64,000 nt of DNA from UBA4466 sp963925035 (lineage in GTDB: Bacteria; Bacteroidota; Bacteroidia; Flavobacteriales_D; Crocinitomicaceae): NCBI GenBank assembly GCA_963925035.1, contig CAWUSK010000016.1, positions 1 through 64,000 on the forward strand, given 5' to 3'. The position numbers and the translations under genes are program-made. Under the pieces are notes generated by a model. It was not told where the DNA came from. It did not search any database and worked only from the letters and a program-made list of their open reading frames with translations. Shown one piece after another: positions 36,149-44,975 of the stretch. Numbering within the stretch: position 1 is the first letter of the stretch; every line of letters begins with the position of its first letter.

Positions 36149-37306
36149 ATGATACCTAACGAAAAAATTAGTTACTGGGAACAAAAGTCATTTTTCAACG
36201 ATGTCGATTATATCATAATCGGTGCTGGAATTGTTGGATATAGCACCGCAATTTCCTTAAAACGTCTTTCTCAAGAGGCAAAAATATTAATTCTAGAACG
36301 TGGAAATCTACCTTCTGGTGCAAGTTCAAAAAATGCAGGTTTCGCTTGTTTTGGAAGCGCTACTGAATTATACACCGACCTTCAAAACGGCTCAGAAGAA
36401 GAGATTTGGAACACTGTAAAAAAAAGATGGAATGGACTTCAAAATTTAAGAAGTCTAATAGGAGATGAAAATTTAAAATTAGAAACACATGGTTCTTGGG
36501 ACTTAATCACACAGAAAGAAAGTGAATTATTTAACGCAACGGCAAAATTACTTCCTCATTTTAACCAAAAGTTAAAAGAAATTACTGGAGAGGACAATGT
36601 TTACTGCATTGATACGACAATCGGGAATAAATTTGAATTTGAATCTATCGAAACTAGTATCTATAATCGCTTAGAGGGCCAAATTGATACAGCAGAAATG
36701 AACAATTCATTTTATAAACAGGTAATTAAGGAAGGGATTAATGTAATATTTGGAACCGAAGTAACTGCAATTCAATCCACTACAGACTGCGCTACTGTAA
36801 CAACTCATTTTGGAGAGATTACATCAAAATCAGTTGCTATTTGCACAAATGGATTTGCTACACAATTTATTGAAGACGAAGAAATTTTGCCAGCTCGCGC
36901 ACAAGTAATAATTACAAAACCGATTCCCAACTTAAAAATAGAGGGAACCTTCCATTACGATGCTGGATATTACTACTTTAGAAACATAGACAATCGAATT
37001 TTATTTGGAGGCGGACGAAACATTGACTTAACTGGAGAAACAACAACTGAGATAAGCACTTCTCCTGAAATAATAAACCACTTAAAATCACTTTTAAAAT
37101 CAGTAATACTCCCAACTACTAATTTTGAAATAGACCACCAGTGGGCAGGAATCATGGGAGTTGGTTCATCAAAGAAACCCATTGTTAAAAAATGTACACA
37201 TTCGATATTTTGTGGTGTACGTCTTGGTGGAATGGGCATCGCAATCGGATCTTTAGTTGGAAAGGAACTTGCAGAATTAATAATTGACGACAACAAATCG
37301 GAATAA
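36149..37306 (+). CDS. FAD-dependent oxidoreductase (DAO family)
   Basis: A 385-residue D-amino-acid-oxidase-type flavoprotein. YIIIGAGIVGYSTAISLKRL binds the ADP part of FAD, followed by ILERGNLPSGASSKNAGFACFGS, the FAD contact typical of DadA/glycine-oxidase-like enzymes. The C-terminal part has HQWAGIMGVGSSKKPIV and RLGGMGIAIGSLVGKELAEL. It probably oxidises an amine or amino acid; substrate unknown. It sits 37 bases ahead of gcvT, which hints at a link to glycine or C1 metabolism. Confidence 0.87.
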   Translation: MIPNEKISYWEQKSFFNDVDYIIIGAGIVGYSTAISLKRLSQEAKILILERGNLPSGASSKNAGFACFGSATELYTDLQNGSEEEIWNTVKKRWNGLQNLRSLIGDENLKLETHGSWDLITQKESELFNATAKLLPHFNQKLKEITGEDNVYCIDTTIGNKFEFESIETSIYNRLEGQIDTAEMNNSFYKQVIKEGINVIFGTEVTAIQSTTDCATVTTHFGEITSKSVAICTNGFATQFIEDEEILPARAQVIITKPIPNLKIEGTFHYDAGYYYFRNIDNRILFGGGRNIDLTGETTTEISTSPEIINHLKSLLKSVILPTTNFEIDHQWAGIMGVGSSKKPIVKKCTHSIFCGVRLGGMGIAIGSLVGKELAELIIDDNKSE

Positions 37307-37320
37307 TATCGCATTAATAC

Positions 37321-37328
37321 TAAATTTG
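37321..37328 (+). promoter_or_regulatory. -7 promoter element before gcvT
   Basis: TAAATTTG, a TAnnTTTG match 15 bases upstream of the gcvT ATG; it could give gcvT its own transcript. Confidence 0.45.
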
Positions 37329-37343
37329 AAAAAAATACAATAG

Positions 37344-38429
37344 ATGAAAAGACTTACGCTAAATGATGAACATATCTCAATGGGTGGGAAAATGGTCCCC
37401 TTCACTGGATTTGATATGCCTGTGCAATTTGAAGGTGTCAACGCTGAACATGAAACTGTTAGAAATGCTGTTGGTATTTTTGACGTGTCGCACATGGGGG
37501 AATTTTTAATCTCTGGAGCTACAGCGATCGATTTAATTCAAAAAATATCAACAAATGATGCTTCAACGTTGACTATTGGTCGTGCTCAATACTCTTGCAT
37601 GCCAAATGGTAAAGGTGGAATTATTGATGATTTGATCATCTACAAGATTAAGGAAGAACAATATTTATTGGTTGTTAATGCATCGAATATTGAAAAAGAC
37701 TGGAATTGGATTTCATCTCATAATTCAATGGGAGCAGAAATGAAAAACTTGTCAGATGACTACTCCTTACTTGCAATACAGGGACCAAAGGCCTTAGAAG
37801 CAATGCAATCTTTATCAAGTATTGATTTATCTGCAATAAAGTATTATCATTTTGAAGTTGCTGACTTTGCCGGAATTGAACATACAATTATTTCAGCAAC
37901 AGGCTATACGGGTTCAGGTGGATTTGAGATCTACTGCAAGAATAGTGAAGTAAAAGAAGTTTACGCTAAAGTGCTAGAAGCTGGAGCTTCTTTCGGGATT
38001 AAACCAATTGGTTTGGCAGCAAGAGACACTCTTCGTTTAGAAATGGGATTTTGTCTTTACGGAAATGATATCGACGATACAACTTCACCATTAGAAGCCG
38101 GTTTAGGATGGGTAACGAAATTGGCAAAAGATGATTTTATTGATAAGGATTTCTTAGCTAAACAAAAAGAAGAAGGAGTAAAACGCAAGTTAATTGCTTT
38201 CGAAATGGTTGACAGAGGTATTCCTCGTCACGATTACGAGATTCACGATGTCTCTGGAAATAAAATCGGTCACGTTACTTCTGGAACAATGTCACCAAGT
38301 ATGAAAATTGCAATTGGTCTTGGATATGTAACAATTGAAAACGCAGCGTTGGATAGTGAAATATTCATTTCAATCCGCGATAAAGGAGTAAAAGCACAAG
38401 TTGTTAAGTTACCGTTTTACAAAAAATAA
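37344..38429 (+). CDS. gcvT: Aminomethyltransferase (glycine cleavage system T protein)
   Basis: T protein, which takes the aminomethyl group from lipoylated H protein, releasing ammonia and forming methylene-THF. Family marks are FTGFDMPVQFEGVNAEHETVR, FDVSHMGE, GRAQYSCMPNGKGGIIDDLIIY (catalytic Asp in IDDL), TGYTGSGGFEIYC, GLAARDTLRLEMGFCLYG and the C-terminal barrel GHVTSGTMSPSM. Length 361 is normal. gcvH and gcvP are not in this window. Followed by a hairpin terminator. Confidence 0.96.
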   Translation: MKRLTLNDEHISMGGKMVPFTGFDMPVQFEGVNAEHETVRNAVGIFDVSHMGEFLISGATAIDLIQKISTNDASTLTIGRAQYSCMPNGKGGIIDDLIIYKIKEEQYLLVVNASNIEKDWNWISSHNSMGAEMKNLSDDYSLLAIQGPKALEAMQSLSSIDLSAIKYYHFEVADFAGIEHTIISATGYTGSGGFEIYCKNSEVKEVYAKVLEAGASFGIKPIGLAARDTLRLEMGFCLYGNDIDDTTSPLEAGLGWVTKLAKDDFIDKDFLAKQKEEGVKRKLIAFEMVDRGIPRHDYEIHDVSGNKIGHVTSGTMSPSMKIAIGLGYVTIENAALDSEIFISIRDKGVKAQVVKLPFYKK

Positions 38430-38449
38430 TTAATTCTCACAGAATTATT

Positions 38450-38479
38450 AAAGCCGTTTGTCAATGTACAGGCGGCTTT
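38450..38479 (+). terminator. Intrinsic terminator of gcvT
   Basis: AAAGCCG (38450-38456) pairs with CGGCTTT (38473-38479) over a 16-base loop, then a T run. Confidence 0.75.
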
Positions 38480-38482
38480 TTT

Positions 38483-38917
38483 ATTTCTCCATTACTATAT
38501 CCCAATCTGCTCTATCCCCTTACAATAACTCGGACGATAAAGGAACATTGACATTTTTTTCGTTGATGCTGACATAACAAAATCTACAATTTCAAGATTT
38601 CTAATCCCATACAAGCGAGCCATTAAAGACCATAGAAGTGGAATTATTCGAATTATAATAAACCGAAATGCTGCCAAAATTAGATAGTGCCAAATGGTTT
38701 ACAATTAATGGCAATGTATCTTATAAATTAGTATGCGGAGGCAATTCAACCAATTTACCACCTTCAAAATCGTGTGCGAGGTAATCCACTTTTAGTAACA
38801 CCAATGTTTTAGAAACGTTTTCTTACTCCTGTTCACCATCCTTCTTACAAGCTTAAAACACGAATACTCCAAAACCCAAAAAAAAACCGATAAAATTTAA
38901 TCCTGATAGTTTTTGAC
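38483..38917. other. Intergenic region with possible gene remnants
   Basis: 435 bases without an intact gene. On the plus strand 38668-38784 encodes a short protein-like C-terminus (KWFTINGNVSYKLVCGG...), opened by a lone ATG right after a stop. Upstream, 38540-38670 is open in another frame. Neither matches a family I know. It looks like debris of a lost gene; no hairpin, repeat or RNA gene was recognised. Confidence 0.35.
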
Positions 38918-40267
38918 TCATGGCGCGCTATTTAATTCGATTGATGGCTTATTCTTTGGCACTAAAAACAGTAGAATTAATCCGATAATAAAAAATGCAG
39001 CGATAGAAATCACTGAATAACGAATTGATCCTAAAGTCGCTTCTAAGAATCCAAAAGTAAACGTTCCAACTACAATTCCTATTTTTTCCGTTACGTCATA
39101 AAATGAGAAGTAACTTGCATGATCTTCTGTTTCCGGTAATAATTTTGAATACGTTGAACGCGCTAAAGCCTGAACTCCCCCCATCACCAATCCTACAAAT
39201 GACGCTAAAATATAGAATTGAGTCGGTGACTGCACAATGTAAGCTGCAATACATACGAAAATCCATATAAACACGGAAATTGACAGAGTATTGATATTTC
39301 CAATCTTCTCAGAAACACGCGACATTAATAACGCTCCAGCGGCACCTAAAATTTGAATTAACAAGATAGCTATAATTAATCCTGTATCGTCTGCTCCTTC
39401 TGGCCAAGAAATTTCTTTTTTGGCAAAAATAACGGCCATCAACATTACAGTTTGAACGCCAGTATTGAAAAAGAAAAATGCGTATAAGTAACGACGTAAT
39501 TGCTTGATTTTCTTAAACTCCTTAAATACTTTTCTTAACTCCTTAAATCCTTTCCAAATAACACCAGATTCTTTCTTTTTTTTATAGACGTTATTAGGAA
39601 GTACCCGATAAGTAATCTGACTGAAACCTATCCACCATACACCAACTAAAATAAAGCTTAGTGAAGTATATGATTTATCAATAAACATGATCATTAAAAG
39701 GCAAAGCACTAACAAAATCATACTTCCGAAATAGCCCATAGAAAATCCTCTTGCCGATATTCTATCGTGATCTTTTGGCTCTGCTATTTCTGGTAAATAG
39801 GCGTTATAAAATACCAGACTATTCCAAAACCCAATACTGGCAAGGAAAACGGAAAGCATTCCTAACTCCAATTGCGCTGGACTAAACCAATACAATGAAA
39901 TACATGCCAGCGCTCCTAGATAACAGAAAAACTGCATGAATCGCTTCTTATTTCCAGAAAAATCCGCAACACCCGAAAGCATAGGTGATAAAATTGAGAC
40001 CAATAGAAAAGACGCTGAAAGGACGTAAGAAATAAGAACTGACGATGACATTTGAAAACCGAAAAAATCCACCGTTACTTGAACTCCTTCTGGAACAGAG
40101 GTGAAAGTTGTTCCATTTACTTTATTATAATTATCTAAAAAATAGGATGTTGTAACATTGTCGTAAAAAATCGGGAAAATAGCAGAAGAAATTACTAGGT
40201 TATAGACAGAATTTGCCCAATCATAGAACACCCAACCTTTTATTATTTTCTTGTTTCCTTTTTCCAT
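38918..40267 (-). CDS. MFS permease, UMF1/Atg22-like
   Basis: A 449-residue, about 12-span transporter. KGWVFYDWANSVYNLVISSAIFPIFY at the N-terminus is the signature of the UMF1/Atg22 group, which in yeast exports amino acids from the vacuole. Bacterial substrates are unknown. It is the last of six minus-strand genes packed from 44555 to 38918 (3 bases after the dehydrogenase-like gene), so it may export or import the product of that pathway. Confidence 0.87.
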   Translation of the reverse strand: MEKGNKKIIKGWVFYDWANSVYNLVISSAIFPIFYDNVTTSYFLDNYNKVNGTTFTSVPEGVQVTVDFFGFQMSSSVLISYVLSASFLLVSILSPMLSGVADFSGNKKRFMQFFCYLGALACISLYWFSPAQLELGMLSVFLASIGFWNSLVFYNAYLPEIAEPKDHDRISARGFSMGYFGSMILLVLCLLMIMFIDKSYTSLSFILVGVWWIGFSQITYRVLPNNVYKKKKESGVIWKGFKELRKVFKEFKKIKQLRRYLYAFFFFNTGVQTVMLMAVIFAKKEISWPEGADDTGLIIAILLIQILGAAGALLMSRVSEKIGNINTLSISVFIWIFVCIAAYIVQSPTQFYILASFVGLVMGGVQALARSTYSKLLPETEDHASYFSFYDVTEKIGIVVGTFTFGFLEATLGSIRYSVISIAAFFIIGLILLFLVPKNKPSIELNSAP

Positions 40268-40270
40268 AAG

Positions 40271-41488
40271 TTATTTTTCCGCTAAATACTCCTCCAAATA
40301 AGAGTAATTTGGCATTAATTGACCGTTTAAATCTGTTTCGCTTGCACGTTCTATCATATTAGTTGGGTCTTCTAGAAAAAGGGCATCAAAAACTTCCTTG
40401 ATCAATTCACTTCCGAAATCTTCTGATGCATCCAATGGCAACTCACATGGCAAGTTATCAACTGCCATAACAGCAATTGCATTTTCATGCATGAAATCTA
40501 CTTCTGATTCCGTTACAGGATCATACCCATAAATTGGAGAAGCAATTGTACTTGGTCTAATTGTACTAGCAATTGGTCCAGCAATATCACATGATATATC
40601 TGCAATTACGCTTAATCGGCGATTTTCTTTTTTCAAGTCTTCATTAGTAATAATCACATCTGCTTTATTACTCCAATAGTGACATGGCATATACATATCT
40701 GCTTCGGCAACATATTTACCAAAACTTGACCTGTAGTTTTCTGGCGCAGAATAGAATTCCTTTTTATCAAACTCCCCACCTTTTTTTGCTTCATAGTAAT
40801 CTTCCAACTCCAATTGTGTATAAACAGGGGAATCAAATTTCTCCTTCAAGAATTCTGATGGTGAAACTTCTCTAATGGGCAGTAGGTCTAGAATCTCTCT
40901 TGCTCCATGCCCAACTCGGCCATAACCAGTTAATACAATTTTCGTGTTCGAAGGTAATTCAACTTTCTTCAACTCCTCCTCTACTTCGATTCTATTTGCG
41001 CAAAGATTTGCTTGCTTCAAATCGTAGTAACCGTGTTTCTTTCCATAAGCTAAAAAGCCATTGTAAGCCCCTACAATTCCAGCATATCTTCCAAATCCTA
41101 TGACTCGTTTGTTTGAAGTGTTTTTTAGAATTTCGTAGTCAATCAATTGAATTTTCTTTTCAAGAATCGTTTTCAGTAAACCTCTATTGTAAGGTTGCTT
41201 CTTAAATGTATGAGAAAAAAACATGAATTTTTTGTTTGGAAGCAAATCCTCAACGTTGACCTCTTTAACACCCATAATAATATCGCAGGCGGAAAGATCT
41301 TCACTCATACTAATTCCAGCATCAAGATATTCTTGATCCTTATACGAGCGCACAGGACTAGGCTGAACAATCACTTTAACCTGAGGGTAAATAGCTTCAA
41401 CCTTTTTACACTGCAGTGGTGTTAATGGAACACGCTTGTCTGGTGGTACTTTACCTTCTCTTAGTATTCCAAGTGTAATTTTTTTCAT
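40271..41488 (-). CDS. Alanine dehydrogenase / saccharopine dehydrogenase (LYS1)-like oxidoreductase
   Basis: A 405-residue two-domain NAD(P)-dependent enzyme. The N-terminal substrate domain has GILREGKVPPDKRVPLTP, matching alanine dehydrogenase and lysine-forming saccharopine dehydrogenase (R-E-x-K-x-P-D-x-R-x-x-L). The Rossmann motif is read as LTGYGRVGHGAREIL. The later VIADISCDIAGPIAST corresponds to the substrate/cofactor loop. Which amino or oxo acid it handles cannot be told. Fifth in the six-gene cluster, 7 bases after the HAD phosphatase gene. Confidence 0.8.
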   Translation of the reverse strand: MKKITLGILREGKVPPDKRVPLTPLQCKKVEAIYPQVKVIVQPSPVRSYKDQEYLDAGISMSEDLSACDIIMGVKEVNVEDLLPNKKFMFFSHTFKKQPYNRGLLKTILEKKIQLIDYEILKNTSNKRVIGFGRYAGIVGAYNGFLAYGKKHGYYDLKQANLCANRIEVEEELKKVELPSNTKIVLTGYGRVGHGAREILDLLPIREVSPSEFLKEKFDSPVYTQLELEDYYEAKKGGEFDKKEFYSAPENYRSSFGKYVAEADMYMPCHYWSNKADVIITNEDLKKENRRLSVIADISCDIAGPIASTIRPSTIASPIYGYDPVTESEVDFMHENAIAVMAVDNLPCELPLDASEDFGSELIKEVFDALFLEDPTNMIERASETDLNGQLMPNYSYLEEYLAEK

Positions 41489-41495
41489 TCAGCGG

Positions 41496-42173
41496 TTAAT
41501 TCAATGGTGAAGTTAATATATAAAAGTCAATTAATTCTCTTACACAACCTTCTCCACCCTTTTTATTTAATATTACATCAACGTTAGATTTCACGACATT
41601 CACTGCATCTGCAGGACAAGCCGAAAAGCCAACAATTTTAATTACTTCTAAATCATTAATATCGTCACCAATTATCGCAACATTGGATAATTCTATTTTT
41701 AATTCTGTACAAATGGATTTCAATGTCTCCATTTTAGGGTTTCGGCTCACTGAACAGTGTTGGATACCCAATCGATTTGCTCTTTGCTGCACTGCCTCTC
41801 CTTTAAACCCAGAAGAAATAATAGCTACTTGGAAATTGGTTTTGGTTAGGTGGATGATTCCCATTCCATCTTTAGTGTTAAATTTTTTAAATTCATCACC
41901 TGTTTCAGAAACATACATTCCACCGTCTGTCATTACGCCGTCCACATCAATCACCAATAGCTTAATTTGCTCTAATTTCGCTTTAAAGTGATTTGATTTA
42001 AACGGGTAATTGAATAGCAATGAATTCAAATCTGTATCGTACTCTTCGCAAATCACTTCTAAATCAGAGACAGCTAAATCCTCTACCGACTCGACATCCA
42101 AGTCAGCCAAAAATTCTTCAAAGTCCAAACCGAACTTATCACACAATCCTTTTATATTTTTTTCTAAAAACAT
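41496..42173 (-). CDS. KdsC-like HAD phosphatase with N-terminal extension
   Basis: Residues about 65-225 are a C0-type HAD phosphatase of the KDO-8-phosphate phosphatase family. VIDVDGVMTDGGMYV carries the nucleophile Asp, followed by FNTKDGMGIIHL, AIISSG, HCSVSRNPKMETL and IGDDINDLEVI. Ahead of it is an extra acidic helical domain of about 60 residues (FGLDFEEFLADLDVESVEDL) not found in ordinary KdsC. The neighbours are DAHP synthase (2 bases upstream) and an epimerase-CBS fusion, not kdsA/kdsB, so the true substrate may be another 3-deoxy-sugar phosphate. Confidence 0.83.
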   Translation of the reverse strand: MFLEKNIKGLCDKFGLDFEEFLADLDVESVEDLAVSDLEVICEEYDTDLNSLLFNYPFKSNHFKAKLEQIKLLVIDVDGVMTDGGMYVSETGDEFKKFNTKDGMGIIHLTKTNFQVAIISSGFKGEAVQQRANRLGIQHCSVSRNPKMETLKSICTELKIELSNVAIIGDDINDLEVIKIVGFSACPADAVNVVKSNVDVILNKKGGEGCVRELIDFYILTSPLN

Positions 42174-42175
42174 TC

Positions 42176-43174
42176 TTAAACCATTTTATATCCCACGCTG
42201 TTAGCGACAGGCTTTAAACTTTCAAAAAGCGCTTTGAATTCATCGTAATTCAATTGCTGTGCAGCGTCAGATTTCGCTATTTTAGGATTAGGATGTGTTT
42301 CAATTAACAAGCCATCAATTCCCATAGCAACACAAGCGCGCGACAAAACAGGAACTCCGTAAGCGTATCCCATCGCGTGACTTGGGTCTAATACAATTGG
42401 TAAGTTTGCATATTCTTGCAACCAAGCTACTCCGCATAAATCCAATGTAAATCGAGTACCGGTTTCAAAAGTTCTCAATCCTCTTTCGCACAAAATAACA
42501 TTTTCATTTCCTCCAGACAATACAAACTCTGCTGCTTGAACAAACTCTTTTAAGGTTGTTCCAAAACCTCTTTTAATTAAAACAGGTTTTTGAGTTTTAG
42601 CGCAAGCACGCAAGATTCCTTGATCGTACATTGCTTTCGCACCAACTTGAATTACGTCTGAATATTCTATGATTTCATCAATATGAGTTGCATCTCTCGC
42701 TTCAGTTATAACGTTTAGACCGTAATCTTCGCGCATCTTAGCCAGCAATTTCAAACCTTCCAGACCCATTCCCTGAAATGAGTATGGACTCGTTCTTGGC
42801 TTATAACAACCACCTCTCAGCGTTGACAATCCCATTCCAACCAACAATTCAGCTGAAGATCGAATTTGCTCTTCTGACTCTACAGAACACGGGCCACCAA
42901 TTAGTAATGTTGAATTTTGGTTTCCCCCAATCGTCACATTTCCAATCTTCACCTCTCTTTTATCAGATCGGTATTTTTTTGAAGCCAATTGAATGTCATT
43001 ATCGAACACCCAAAACTGATCAACATCATTCTCAACTTCTCCTGGAACTTCCTTAGTTGAAGCTTCAGTAATTAAGACGTGAATGCCATCAGATTTGACG
43101 TGAAATGCATTTAATTTATGTGCGATTTGATTCGCTTTTTCTTGTGATGTGTTGGCTTTCAGGTGTAATATCAT
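42176..43174 (-). CDS. aroF: DAHP synthase, type I-beta, with N-terminal regulatory domain
   Basis: 3-deoxy-7-phosphoheptulonate synthase, the PEP + erythrose-4-phosphate entry to the shikimate pathway. The first ~75 residues form a ferredoxin-like regulatory domain (ILHLKANTSQEKANQIAHKL). The barrel has GGPCSVES, GGCYKPRTSPYSFQGMG, NVITEARD, VQVGAKAM-like IQVGAKAMYDQG, LIKRGFGTT, CERGLRTFE, LDPSHAMGYA and ETHPNPKIAKSDA. KPRTSPYSFQG favours DAHP over the structurally related KDO-8P synthase. It overlaps the epimerase-CBS gene by 4 bases. Regulation by an aromatic amino acid or chorismate-type ligand is likely but not visible. Confidence 0.93.
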   Translation of the reverse strand: MILHLKANTSQEKANQIAHKLNAFHVKSDGIHVLITEASTKEVPGEVENDVDQFWVFDNDIQLASKKYRSDKREVKIGNVTIGGNQNSTLLIGGPCSVESEEQIRSSAELLVGMGLSTLRGGCYKPRTSPYSFQGMGLEGLKLLAKMREDYGLNVITEARDATHIDEIIEYSDVIQVGAKAMYDQGILRACAKTQKPVLIKRGFGTTLKEFVQAAEFVLSGGNENVILCERGLRTFETGTRFTLDLCGVAWLQEYANLPIVLDPSHAMGYAYGVPVLSRACVAMGIDGLLIETHPNPKIAKSDAAQQLNYDEFKALFESLKPVANSVGYKMV

Positions 43175-44175
43175 AGTTCTCCTTTTATGAGATTTACAAA
43201 TGTAACAATTCCTTTTGCAAAACCATCTTTGCTTACTACCGGAAGATAAGTTATTGGGAAGTTACTATGTTTTATTAATTGAAGCATTTCTATTACGGTT
43301 GAACAATCCGAAATCGTTGTTGGATTCGAATTTACTAACTGATTCGCTTGCAACTTATTTATGTCCTTTAAATTACTTAAAAGCCCCTTTCTAATGTCTG
43401 CATTTGAAATTAAACCTTTTGATTGACCTTCATTATCAACGACCAATGTAAATCCAAGTCGACCCTTTTCGATTGACTTTAAAACGGACTCAAGTGTTAA
43501 CTCGCTCATTTTAACAACAGGCGATTCGTTTAATGGAATCATAAAATCAGAAACTGTGTACGCTGATTCAATTGAACGTTTTGTCAAGTTCATCAATGCA
43601 TTTCCGACGCTTGCAGCATTGAACAAATACGAACCAGAAACGGCAGATGTAACACCCATATTTCGGATAATGAATGAAACTTCAGGATTTACTCCTCCAT
43701 CAACGTGAATTGATTTATCCGGATAAGCATTTCTGAATTCGCGAATTTTTGAGAAGTTAACAATGTCAAATTTTCCGCCACTTTGCCCAGGAATTGTAGC
43801 CATGATTAAAATGAAATCATAATTACTGTATTCTTTAAAAATGGTGACAGGCGTCGGAGTGATGACAGCGATTCCCTTTCTCCCTGTTACAGAAGCAGGA
43901 ATATTTAATGGTTCCTTCAATTCCTCGTATTGAAAAGTCACATATTCGACTGGATTCTCTGCCAACAGTTGATAGTACTTACTCGGTGTAGGAGTTATAA
44001 TATGCAAATCAATCGGTAAATCACACATCGTACGAATCGCTTTGATATCATCAAACACGCTTAAATCATCGTTACAATCCACATGCAGTAAATCAACTTG
44101 ATGATCCTTTAAATCATCAATCACTTCTGCTAATGGTCGAACTTTGTCGCTATAAATAGATGCTGATATTTTCAT
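43171..44175 (-). CDS. Ribulose-phosphate 3-epimerase-like domain fused to tandem CBS domains
   Basis: Residues 1-215 read as an Rpe-type TIM barrel: ISASIYS, LLHVDCND (His and Asp ligands), PIDLHIIT (second His), the phosphate loop region MATIPGQSGGKF, and IHVDGGVNPE (last Asp), so the metal site looks intact. Residues about 215-334 are two CBS motifs very close to those of KdsD arabinose-5-phosphate isomerase (VSDFMIPLNESPVV, LGFTLVVDNEGQSKGLISNADIRKGL). I know Rpe and KdsD only as separate proteins; this replaces KdsD's SIS isomerase domain by an epimerase. Likely a regulated pentose-phosphate epimerase or isomerase feeding the next gene, DAHP synthase. Confidence 0.8.
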   Translation of the reverse strand: MKISASIYSDKVRPLAEVIDDLKDHQVDLLHVDCNDDLSVFDDIKAIRTMCDLPIDLHIITPTPSKYYQLLAENPVEYVTFQYEELKEPLNIPASVTGRKGIAVITPTPVTIFKEYSNYDFILIMATIPGQSGGKFDIVNFSKIREFRNAYPDKSIHVDGGVNPEVSFIIRNMGVTSAVSGSYLFNAASVGNALMNLTKRSIESAYTVSDFMIPLNESPVVKMSELTLESVLKSIEKGRLGFTLVVDNEGQSKGLISNADIRKGLLSNLKDINKLQANQLVNSNPTTISDCSTVIEMLQLIKHSNFPITYLPVVSKDGFAKGIVTFVNLIKGEL

Positions 44176-44555
44176 TCGTTTAAATTAAATATTGGTTCAA
44201 ACTTATCGTTACAAATCACTAATTCAAAAGGTGACTTTATGACTTCCTGATACAATGATGTTTGTAATTCAGTTAATAATTTTCGTTCATCAAAAGACAT
44301 GTTCATTATATCTTTCGGTTGATTTGCAATCATTCGTAATTGCAACTTCTTCTTCAAACGTACAAGCTGAAGATCCTGCTTTTGAGAAGTTATTAATTCG
44401 TTTTCTTTAAAATAAATTGCAATTTCCTCTGCTAATTTTTGATCTTTTACATCAGTAAAGTACACCGTAAACTTATCTCCTACCACTTTGTTTCCGTAAT
44501 CGGAATCACAGGATAAAACCAACAAAGAAAAGAGGATAAAAAATATGATTTTCAC
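44172..44555 (-). CDS. Small hypothetical lipoprotein
   Basis: 127 residues with a lipoprotein signal (LLVLS|CDSD). The only in-frame start compatible with that signal is a GTG at 44555. The mature part is charged and partly helical (LVRLKKKLQLRM; DERKLLTELQTSLYQEV). No family recognised. It leads the six-gene cluster, its stop overlapping the epimerase-CBS start by 4 bases. Confidence 0.7.
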   Translation of the reverse strand: MKIIFFILFSLLVLSCDSDYGNKVVGDKFTVYFTDVKDQKLAEEIAIYFKENELITSQKQDLQLVRLKKKLQLRMIANQPKDIMNMSFDERKLLTELQTSLYQEVIKSPFELVICNDKFEPIFNLNE

Positions 44556-44667
44556 AACAATTATTTTGAAATGCTAAGATAATTAAACAACCGAGATTTA
44601 GCCCATTTTCAGCCGTTGAATCAAACATTTTTATTAACTTTATCTATCTAATAGAAACTATAAAACT

Positions 44668-44964
44668 ATGTTTAAAACCCTCATTTTAACTTTAGGATTG
44701 ATAATAACTAGCACAATTGCTTTTTCTCAAAACAGCGCCAACTCTTCAAAAATCGTGACTGAATTACAAGAATGTAAATGTTCTGAAATCATTTTAATCA
44801 GCCCGAAAGTTGAAAAGACATATACTCGTGACTGGCTTACAAATATTGAATTGAAAGACGGTATGATTGTTTTTTCAAAAGGAAATGTAACGCACAAATG
44901 GAACCCTGAACAAATTATTTTCATTGAAAACGGAGGACATTTTATTCGTATTTACCTGAATTAA
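44668..44964 (+). CDS. Small secreted hypothetical protein
   Basis: 98 residues with a signal peptide (IAFS|QNS), then a short beta-rich domain with a CKC motif (LQECKCSEII). No family recognised. It directly precedes the alpha/beta hydrolase region, whose reading frame begins inside or just after this gene's end. Confidence 0.6.
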   Translation: MFKTLILTLGLIITSTIAFSQNSANSSKIVTELQECKCSEIILISPKVEKTYTRDWLTNIELKDGMIVFSKGNVTHKWNPEQIIFIENGGHFIRIYLN

Positions 44965-44975
44965 TTCTAAAGCTC

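Noticed and set aside
38495..38677. Minus-strand 60-residue ORF after gcvT
   Set aside because: No homology or start signal; overlaps open plus-strand debris equally well.
42176..43174. KDO-8-phosphate synthase (KdsA)
   Set aside because: KPRTSPYSFQG and the N-terminal regulatory domain fit type I-beta DAHP synthase rather than KdsA.
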